DNA of 29,140 bases, from NCBI GenBank assembly GCA_000697055.1, contig JNDT01001980.1, positions 1-29,140 on the forward strand, in the 5' to 3' direction. Position numbers and translations under genes: made by a program. Of this stretch, positions 1 through 7,841 are shown one piece after another. Source of the DNA: Saksenaea vasiformis B4078 (lineage: Eukaryota; Mucoromycota; Mucoromycetes; Mucorales; Saksenaeaceae). The notes under the pieces were generated by a model. It searched no databases. It was not told where the DNA came from and saw nothing but the letters and a program-made list of their open reading frames with translations. Numbering within the stretch: position 1 is the stretch's first letter; each line of letters starts with the position of its first letter.

Positions 1-8
1 TTTTTTTT

Positions 9-44
<36 letters not shown>
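1..44. repeat. T-rich homopolymer run
   Basis: The window opens with eight T, three A and then 33 T. It is low-complexity sequence and could equally be the poly-T side of an intron or untranslated region of a neighbouring gene. Confidence 0.9.
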
Positions 45-47
<3 letters not shown>

Positions 48-285
48 TCCACCGAGAGATCAAGTTGATGTAGGTAGAGCATGGACCCTTTGGCTTTCCT
101 TAGCGCAAACTTGGTTCTCCATGGGTCGCTCAGTTTATACATGTCTCATTCAGTAAACAGTGCGGAGTTTGCCCTTTAATGGTAAATACATGATCATGTT
201 TAATGGAGCGTGTGAGAGAGTATAGAAATATGAATGATTGGGAAGGGGTTAGGAAAAAAAAAAGCCAGAGAGGGGAATAGAAAAG
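45..285. other. WDR91 3' flank, no gene seen
   Basis: I see no supported coding region, tRNA or repeat here. It holds the 3' flank of the minus-strand WDR91 gene, probably its 3' UTR and cleavage site, including a short A run at 254-263 on the plus strand. Confidence 0.5.
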
Positions 286-3236
286 TTAGACTTTGAGTAA
301 ATTTGTCACCTTGACACTGCCATCCATGCTTCCTAAGAGACATGTATTGGATGAATTGGTCCAGTCAACGGTTGTCAGTTTCTGGTGTGCTGGTTGATGG
401 CCGAATCGCAGAACAGGTTGGCCAGTTGCAACTTGATAGATCGTTCCTTGCGTTGTTGCTGTTTGATGTCCTTCTGTTGCTACCGATCCGAGGGAGGAGG
501 TCGATGTCGATCTAGAAAGGGAGGAAGACTGGACCATGGAAGCACAGAGGATATGGTCGGTGTCTGCACTAAAGGCAACCATTTGCGAACGTGGCGATAC
601 GGAGAGAAGGGATTGGGTGGCGCTGTCATCCACGTTGATCATGGGAAGTCGTGTCGATCGACTGGATGAAATCGAAAGACGGGATACAGAGGAAGTCGAT
701 GGATTCGATTTAGGTCGAGGTGGACCTGTCGCGGTGTGAATGCTGTTACTGCTGGTGGAAACGTGGGGTGTCGGTGACGACGGTGTCGGCGAGGAGAGTT
801 GTTGTTGTTGTTGAGGTGGAGAAAATGCTGGCGGTGGAGGAAATCCGGAAAGTTGGGTATTGAATAGACTTGTGCCTGGTTTATGTATAGACCATTGCGA
901 TAACTTATACACTGTCAGTCTCTTTTTCTTTCTCCTTTGCTTAATTCTATTTTGTCTTCTTACCTGGCCACCGTGGTCAATGGTATAAATAGAATTCTCG
1001 TCAAAACTAAACTGCGCTATACAGGAAGGTTGACCTGATGTTGTTTTCCATTCGACAATGGATTTCATTGATCGGATATCTGTACCAAAAAAAAAAAAAA
1101 AGAATGAGGGAGTGAGTGAATAATGAAACATGATTATTGGTTGCTTGTATTTACCAAAAATGCGCATCATGCCTGCCTGGTCGCCAGCGACAAGCATTTG
1201 TCCGTTATGATTCAGTTTGATCGTATTGATATCTGTGCATGTCTCGTTTGGATCCAGTCGAAAAGAACCCTACACGTCTATCAGGTCAACGTCGACGGAT
1301 AACAAGGAACTTACACAGGCTGACATGCTTTTCATGCTCCAAGCAACTAGGGCGCCTGGTCGTCTGTTATCGCCATAAGCCTTACTGCCAAGACCAGCAC
1401 AGACAAAAATAGGCTCAACCGGACTACATGATAACTGGGTAACCCTGTATAGAAAAAAGTGAGTAGGGAGGATGTGTTTTTTTTTTGATCGGATGGATTT
1501 ACAATGGGGATTTTTCGTCCATCATGAACTCTTGCACGATTGACTTTGTCTCTACATTGTACACTCGGATCAGACCTACATCTGTTCCCAAGAAGAGCTT
1601 AAAAAGAGATATAAAAAAATAAGAAAAAAGTAAATCGATGTATGGTAACCCTCTGCTATTCTATGTACTTACAAATCTGTCGGATCGTGCGTCCCACTCC
1701 AACGAATACACGTTGCTGTTATTGTTATGTATCTTTAAAGGGTTAAACGATTGCCCTTTATAACTCCAGATCCTGCAGTAATATATGAGAACAAGAAGAA
1801 AGGAGAAGATGTACTCGTACCGAACAATATTATCCATATCACAGCTAGCGATTAAATTGCCTTCGCAAGAAAATTTGGCATGTGTGATAGCAGATGCATG
1901 TTCAGAAAACTCTTCCTATGGATATTTCATCCTGTCAGTGGGGGGTTGTTTGTTGGTCAATATCTCGCACTCTCTTTCGTTTACCTGGCTTACAATAACA
2001 AAGGGTTCTTCATCACCCATTGCCTGTACCTTTGCTGGTATTTCTTTCGATACTTTCTCACTACCAGCTTTGTCTTGTGATTTGGATTTGGATCCATTCA
2101 TCTTGGGATCTGTCGTCATTGAGGCAGCCCGTCGGCGTATCAATGTGATCCCATCTGTCATTTCTCGACGCGTCTCGGTCACCTAACCAAAACATCGCTT
2201 ACTAACTGGACGTCATCCCTCTCTCCTTTTTCTCTTACTTCGTGTTTCAGTTTGGCGATTTCATTTTCACGTGTTTCCACAGTAGCCTTTAGACTGTCGA
2301 CAGTATTCTTTAGAGTTTCTATTTCAGCTTGCTGTGCCTTTCGCTGGATCCGATCCATGTTAAAAGATAATAGGCTTGGTAATGCTGCACGTGGTTTGGT
2401 ACAAAAAAAAGGAGGGGCAGGTCATTCCTTTACTGTTATCACCTTATGAGGTTGTACCTACGCATGTTCTGAAACGTCGTGGCCAGAAAATTATGTAATG
2501 AGATAGTATAGTTATCCACCCATTGTTTCGAGAAAAACGTTTCAAACACAGGATCCGTCATAGGATTCTTGACATATGGTAAAGCTAAACGTCGGCAGTT
2601 CAGAGACATCACACCATCTTTTTTTTTTTCTTTTTTCCTTGTTTACCAAACCACTGTGACCATTCGGGCTTTCCATGAAGTTCAGGTCCAAACGTATCGA
2701 AAAACTCGACGACTTTCTCTCGTTTTTTATGTTGCATAGCTAATTTTCTGTCTTTGAGCTTGTTGATCCAGGGAAAACAACGTTCGTTTACCATGTACAA
2801 GGAAATGTCTGATCAAGCATAATTCAAACTTCTTCACTGTTCGTTGAAATCGACTATCCAATCGAGAAAAAAATCGCAAATCGAGATATCGATAGTAGTC
2901 AAGTAAACTTTGTATATCGCCATTGGTCACAAAACCCAGCAATTCTTCAATAATCTTGTCCACCTGTACAAAGCGTTAGCCAAATTTTCTTTTTTCCTTG
3001 AAACGGATAATAGGGCTTACCTGAAAACGTTTGTCCTTATCTGACCGACTCTCGGCTTCCAGAGCTCGGAATGTGTTGGTGAAGCCTCTGAACTAAGACA
3101 AAAGGAATGAGCCATGAAGGAAGCGGAACATGGAAACGTAAGGGGATAAAGGAGAGACCATTCCATGCTGGTGGTTTTAAATTCTTACCAAGAGGTATTC
3201 TTTTACTAGCTCATCCACCTGATACAATGAATTCAT
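286..3236 (-). CDS. WDR91: WDR91-like endosomal WD-repeat protein (14 exons)
   Basis: Proposed exons: 3189-3236, 3021-3092, 2792-2963, 2647-2739, 2458-2584, 2203-2374, 1985-2182, 1821-1915, 1673-1772, 1503-1597, 1315-1444, 1155-1269, 964-1079, 286-903. All junctions are GT/AG, phases agree, and the product is 716 aa against 747 for human WDR91. The start gives MNSLYQ followed by VDELVKEYLL, the beginning of a LisH-like helix (about 7-35). Next come FSRLDSRF, then WFALPY and FFSKQWVDNY, which match WDR91 almost residue for residue. A coiled coil follows (about 178-222), then EEPFVIVSQ and a WD40 propeller (about 295-716) ending in TVDW...GSMDGSVKVTNLL. In animals WDR91 is a Rab7 effector that, with WDR81, restrains the PIK3C3-Beclin complex during early-to-late endosome conversion. 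The same role here is inferred. The last exon carries a long Pro/Gln/Ser-rich insertion before the final blade. The gene appears intact. Confidence 0.9.
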
Positions 3237-3870
3237 CTAGATGTGTTCCCGACGAGCAGCGTCGCAGGATTTTTTTTTTTACTTTACTTTTGTGCTGTCT
3301 TCACCGTCCCACAGGTAGAACATTTAGCCGCTAAAAATCCTCGACCGGATTTGATTCCCAAAGAGGGAAAATGCACTAATGACCATCTGTAAGTTTGTCT
3401 CTTCATGGACGCAAAATATACACGACAAAATATAATATTCCCCGTTATGAAAGGTGACAAATAAATATGCAACTTCCGAGTACTAAAATGAAAAAAGAGT
3501 TTGATCCAGGAAGAGCCTTTTGCAAGAGGTGGGCATGCGCCTATATTGAATTAACAAAGTGTGAAGATGTTAGGTTTTTCACGGTCGATTTTATACTGTT
3601 CCAGCACGCTCGTCATAGTACGGTAGATCAACTGTCAGAAGCGTTGTCTCATCGAGGAACCACTACTACCAAGTTCCCTTCTTTCCTCTTCGCTTCCCCT
3701 TTTGCTTCTTTCAGTTCACTTCCCTTTTCCTTGCTGCCTTGACAGAATCTCTCTAACTTCTGCGTTAAAACATCGGACAAGCAACGGATATGCCGAAAAG
3801 CACAGCATCTTCTGGGGACTCTGGACCGTGTAGTCAATCAAAGTAGATAGCGGGAAAGTTTTTGAAAAAA

Positions 3871-3895
3871 GAAAGAAAGAAAGAAAGAAAGAAAG
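3871..3895. repeat. (GAAA)n microsatellite
   Basis: About six perfect GAAA units in an intergenic region. A related short AAAG tract occurs at about 4240-4257. Confidence 0.9.
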
Positions 3896-4147
3896 CCGTT
3901 CCTCCCTTAGATATCCATTGCAATCCGTTACTTACAACATCTTCTGTTTATCCTATCTCCAGCGCGAACGTAGCGCGGGAGAATAGAGTACACCTTGCTT
4001 ACACTTTAGTTCGCCACCGGATCCTCAAACGGGATCACATGTGCTTAGTATTGTATCCGAATAGCCAGTGTTTGGATAACTACCCGAATTGGACTCGCCC
4101 TGCTAAATGACCCTAAATGAAGCAAGAGAATGACTGACATGATCAGG

Positions 4148-4200
4148 AGACCCCGCCGTTGAATGGTGTCATCAAACTAGATGTTTGCTTTTAGGGGTCT
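4148..4200. other. Possible hairpin
   Basis: AGACCCC (4148-4154) and GGGGTCT (4194-4200) are perfect 7-bp complements around a 39-nt loop. The loop contains a further AAAC/GTTT pair. It could be a small structured RNA or chance, because no tRNA or known snRNA pattern fits. Confidence 0.2.
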
Positions 4201-4296
4201 AGCCCTCCATCCTGCGCCACCATCTCCAAAAAAAAAAAAAAGAAAGAAAGAAAGGAAAGATGAAAGAATCCCTGTCAGCGTGTTTATTTTGCTGTC

Positions 4297-4644
4297 TTAA
4301 ATATCGGTAGGGTTGGGGTTATACTGATCGTACAGTTGCTGCTGCGAAGCTTGTTGGCTCCATTGAGTGACAGCAGGAGGTCCTTGCGCACCGTTAGCAA
4401 TAGGATCCAACATGGCCAATGAATTAGGCGCAGCCGCATTCATCGCATAGCCATTTTGTTGATAAACGCCTCGATTCGCTCTTCCAGGATAAACGCCATG
4501 ATGACCTGCGTTTCCATGATGTTGCCAGTTTTGTTGAGCTTGGTAGCCACCGCCATAGGGTTGTTGTTGCCAGCCTGCAGGAGGACGATCCTTACCCCAC
4601 GAAAGCTGCATTGAATTGAGTTAGATGAAAAAGGTAACTGTCTT

Positions 4645-4685
<41 letters not shown>

Positions 4686-6103
4686 TTGACTCCACGACCG
4701 CCGATGTCACAATTTTGCAGATGGACAATCGCATTGGCAGCATTTTCATGGCTATCCATCCTGAAAGGAAAATGAAATGGTTGGCATTGATGAAAATAGT
4801 GAACAAGACGACTTACTTTACAAAGGCAAAGCCACGATCAGCCTGTAACTTTACTTCTTGAACATAGCCATATCTTTGGAATGGTTGCACCAGTTCGGTT
4901 TCTGCATAATAAATGAGCCAAACATGGCCCGGTTTCAAGGGAACATACGAGAAACAGTGGGTGGCAAATTGCCAACGTAGATGCTGGTGACATACGCTGG
5001 TGTCTGCTGAAGCACAATATCGTAAGGAAGCTGCTGTCCTGGTTGTGGGGGCGGCGTAGCCATTTGCCCTTGAACAAGAGAAGAAAAAGAAGAGGTATAA
5101 GCAAAAGAAAAGTGACAATCAATTATAGAGAGAGAGGGGGGGGGGGGGGGGGGGGGGGGGGAAGGTATATACCTTTTTGAGTTGCCCAGTTGCAGCGAAT
5201 GGCTCGTGAACCTAGCCATTCACCGTTCATTGTCGCAATAGCTTGTTCGGCATCTGTCTTATCGCGAAAAGCAACAAATCCAAATCCTCTCGACTTGCCT
5301 GAGACACTATCCCACATGACATGGGCCTCCCTAGGAGACCATCAATATCCTCAGAGCATATAGTACTCGTTTCGAACTTACGACATGGTTTCAAAGATGG
5401 AGAATGCTCTTGTCAAAGTTTCATCCGTAATTTCTGGAGCAAGATCCCCAACAAACACGTGATAATGATTGGCAGTGTCATCTTTGACTTGAGCCCCTTG
5501 TTGTGCCCAATTGACTTTGATTTCCTGGCCAACTCCTCAAGTCAGCGTTTATCCCAATTTGCCATACAAACTAATGTTTACTCACGTAATTAAAGATCTT
5601 GCGTCCATTCATTTGCTGAAGTGCCTGCTCAGCTCCTTGTGTTTCTGCAAATTCGACAAATCCATAATTGACACTTTCCTAAAAGCCAGCAGTACTCAAT
5701 CAACAACAGACACAACACACAACACAGAAAGAGAGAGAGAGAGAGAGAGGTAGGCAGAGTATATATAGATACGTACATAGGGACCATGGCGTCTTATCTG
5801 AAGATAACATAGTTTTTAAATCAATGAACTTAGGACAAATTCCAAAATGACGACTAAAAAAACTCACCGCAATGATCTTGACACTGACAACGGCGCCAAG
5901 CATTGCAAAGATTTCGTGCAACATGACGTCCGTCACTCTGACAATGGATAGTCATTTAGCAAAAAGGATATAAAAAAAAATAAGATAACCCTAAACAAAA
6001 AACCCCTCTTTTTCCCCTTTTTCAAGTCAATTAACCTCTGATCAAGATTGCCGACATAGAGTGTTTTGCTGGGATCATTAGGAACGTTGGACATGCTGGA
6101 CAT
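4297..6103 (-). CDS. PUB1: Pub1/TIA-1-type RNA-binding protein, three RRMs (10 exons)
   Basis: Proposed exons: 6036-6103, 5868-5937, 5777-5797, 5586-5678, 5382-5524, 5173-5330, 4949-5068, 4817-4901, 4685-4760, 4297-4605, with consistent phases and a 380-aa product. RRM1 starts at TLYVGNL (about 14). RRM2 covers about 106-180, with HVFVGDL and the RNP1-like SRGFGFVAF; it contains HVMWD, typical of Pub1. RRM3 covers about 213-282, with SIYVGNL and DRGFAFVK. The C-terminus is rich in Gln, Gly, Asn and Tyr. Family members bind U-rich or A+U-rich RNA, affect mRNA stability and splicing, and enter stress granules. A second ATG three codons downstream (6094) could also serve as start. Exon 3 is only 21 nt, the first donor is the weak GTTAAT, and two introns carry long homopolymers. 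It is divergent to the Rho3 gene. Confidence 0.9.
4647..4682. repeat. Intronic T36 (A36 in the transcript)
   Basis: A run of 36 T lies in the last intron of the Pub1-like gene. In the transcript it is an A36 run starting right after the GT of the 5' splice site, an unusual position for a homopolymer. Confidence 0.9.
5136..5161. repeat. Intronic G26 (C26 in the transcript)
   Basis: Twenty-six consecutive G on the plus strand, inside the intron between exons 6 and 7 of the Pub1-like gene. In the transcript it is a C26 run near the donor, followed by a CT-rich tract. Confidence 0.95.
5729..5750. repeat. (GA)n dinucleotide repeat
   Basis: A GA repeat in the intron after the 21-nt exon of the Pub1-like gene. 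In the transcript it is a CT repeat that may act as an extended polypyrimidine tract. Confidence 0.85.
5777..5797 (-). other. 21-nt in-frame microexon
   Basis: This exon of the Pub1-like gene encodes IRRHGPY. It is flanked by CTTCAG and GTACGT, and both junctions are phase 0. It supplies the loop of RRM1 between VKIIA and [10 protein letters not shown]. Without it RRM1 would be seven residues short. Confidence 0.8.
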
Positions 6104-6521
6104 CGACTGTTAATTTTTTTCTTTTTTCTAAGAAACAACTCTACAAAAGGGAAACGAAGAAGCAAAGAAAAGAAAAGAAAAAAGGAAAAGAAAAAAAAAG
6201 AAAAAAAAAGAAAAAAGACAAAGGTAAAAAAAAAAAAAAGGAAACTGAACGATTTTTCAAATGGTTAATCTCCGTTCAAAAGATGTTTCGTTCGAAAAAG
6301 AGAGTGAGAAAGAGAGAGAAAAAGAAAGAAAGAAGAACGCAAGAAGAAAGTCCCCCCAAAGAAGGCGATTCAAAACAATAACGCTTTCGTCATTCGTCTA
6401 TATTGGCTGACTTTGAATTCTATGCTTAGAACTTTAATCTTTTCTTTCTCTCTTTCTCTCTTGTTCGAGTTTTTCCCCGTCCCCTTTTTCTCTTTCTTCT
6501 CATTCATTCTTTAGCTTGCTA
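6104..6521. promoter_or_regulatory. Shared divergent promoter region
   Basis: About 420 bp separate the start codons of the Pub1-like gene (-) and RHO3 (+). The region contains a strongly purine-biased A/G tract (about 6160-6360) followed by CT-rich tracts (about 6435-6510) just upstream of the RHO3 start. CT-rich leaders are common in fungal promoters. No clear TATA element was found. Confidence 0.55.
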
Positions 6522-7369
6522 ATGGGTTTGTGTGGTAAAAACAATAAGCCAGTGTGTCGTAAACTGGTGGTTTGTGGCGATGGCGCTTGTGGTAAAACCT
6601 CTCTTCTCTCTGTATTCACTCGAGGTTACTTTCCTCAGGTAAAAAAATGAAACTTCCATCTTTATCATTCATATTTATTAGTCTATATATATATATTTCT
6701 TTTAAAAAAAAAAGGTATATGAACCTACTGTATTTGAAAACTATGTACAAGAAATGACTGTGGATGGTCAAGACGTGGAACTGTCTCTTTGGGATACTGC
6801 AGGTAAATCAAAAAGGAAGAAACAACTATTCCTTTTTTCTTTGTACCTGACTAAGCCAAAAGTTCTCTTTTCATAGGTCAAGAAGAATTTGATCGTTTAC
6901 GATCATTATCTTACGCAGGAACACATGTCATTATGATGTGTTTCTCTGTTGATTTCCCGGACTCACTTGAAAATATTCCCAATCGATGGATGGAAGAAAT
7001 ATCAGAACACTGTCCTAATGCAAAGATCGTGTTAGTGGCACTCAAGTGCGATTTAAGAGATGACGAGCAGACAATGAAACAACGGAATAGTACCCCTGTA
7101 ATGTATGAAGAAGGATTAGCCGTAGCACGAAGTATCAACGCCGTTCGATATCTTGAATGCTCAGCCAAACACAATCGCGGCGTACGTGAATGTTTTGAAC
7201 AAGCTGCACGAGTATCTCTTTCTGGTAAAAGAAGAAGAACAAAAAACGAATCAATCAAATCTTCTTACACACAACTCTCCATCTCTCCATCTCTCTCTCT
7301 CTCTCTGTCTGTTTTTTAGTTCATTTGAAAGAAGATCAAGATGATTCCGGCATGTGTATTATTCTTTGA
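6522..7369 (+). CDS. RHO3: Rho3-type small GTPase (4 exons)
   Basis: Exons 6522-6638, 6715-6802, 6877-7224 and 7320-7369 join in phase to give 200 aa. The P-loop is GDGACGKT (19-26), switch [10 protein letters not shown] (41-49), switch II DTAGQE (66-71), the guanine-specificity motif KCDL (125-128) and ECSAK (162-166). The insert between helices is typical of Rho proteins. The end CIIL is a CAAX box predicted to be geranylgeranylated. Fungal Rho3 acts at the plasma membrane in polarised growth and exocytosis through formins and the exocyst. The match to yeast Rho3 is strong around the P-loop and switches, but this protein lacks the long Asn/Ser-rich insertion of the yeast protein. The last exon holds only the short tail. 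The gene appears intact. Confidence 0.93.
7291..7306. repeat. (CT)n in last RHO3 intron
   Basis: A CT repeat directly upstream of the last 3' splice site of RHO3, where it can serve as the polypyrimidine tract. Confidence 0.85.
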
Positions 7370-7841
7370 ATCCATTTCTCTTCTTCTTCTATGATCATCC
7401 CACTTAACAAACCAACCCCACCCCCACCCCTTTCCCTCCCTTTCTCTTTCCCCTCACTTTGTCATTCATATAGTTTTATGTACACGTATATACCGCCGAA
7501 GTAATATTCATTAGAATTTCATTTTTATTAAAAAAAAAATAAGGGTCTCAAGTCAAACAGGCAAAAATTCATGGGAGATGTTTGTGTCAAACAAGAGATG
7601 AACCTGATATAAAAGCGAGGTCAGGTGCCTTTAAAGGAACTCAAATGAGAACATGCGGCTCACATGGACAGAAAGGCATTACTTGCTTAGGAGCAACTTC
7701 TTTGAGCCATCAAAAAAAAAACTGTAGGTTCCTGAAAATGATTCCCTCACCGAGCCAATAGGATGCCAAATCCTCCCCTTCTGAATCCAATTCTTTTTTC
7801 TTTTTTTTTTTCGCTCCATTATGTCAAAATGCTCAACTTTC
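7370..7841. other. Convergent intergenic region
   Basis: This 470-bp stretch lies between the stop codons of RHO3 (+) and the zinc-cluster gene (-). It should contain both 3' UTRs. A pyrimidine-rich segment and an A-rich stretch near 7531 may mark the RHO3 cleavage region. No gene is seen. Confidence 0.5.

Larger units (their letters stand above)
3237..4296. other. Intergenic region, no supported gene
   Basis: This 1-kb stretch lies between the WDR91 start and the 3' end of the RNA-binding protein gene. It should contain the WDR91 promoter and the 3' UTR of the latter. Open frames here are short, overlap on both strands and resemble no family I know. It also holds a GAAA microsatellite at 3871-3895 and a possible hairpin at 4148-4200. 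Confidence 0.5.

Noticed and set aside
385..739. Plus-strand open frames opposite the last WDR91 exon
   Set aside because: They are antisense shadows of a well-supported exon and show no family resemblance.
3467..4110. Open frames of 82-91 codons in the WDR91 to Pub1 interval
   Set aside because: Composition is low-complexity or random, they overlap frames on the other strand, and no conserved motif is visible.
3300..4210. tRNA or snRNA gene
   Set aside because: TTGATTCCC near 3350 and the hairpin near 4150 looked suggestive, but no cloverleaf, box B at the right spacing, or known snRNA sequence could be fitted.
4625..4861. Plus-strand frame starting with a phenylalanine run
   Set aside because: The Phe run is the T36 homopolymer of an intron; the rest is antisense to Pub1-like exons.
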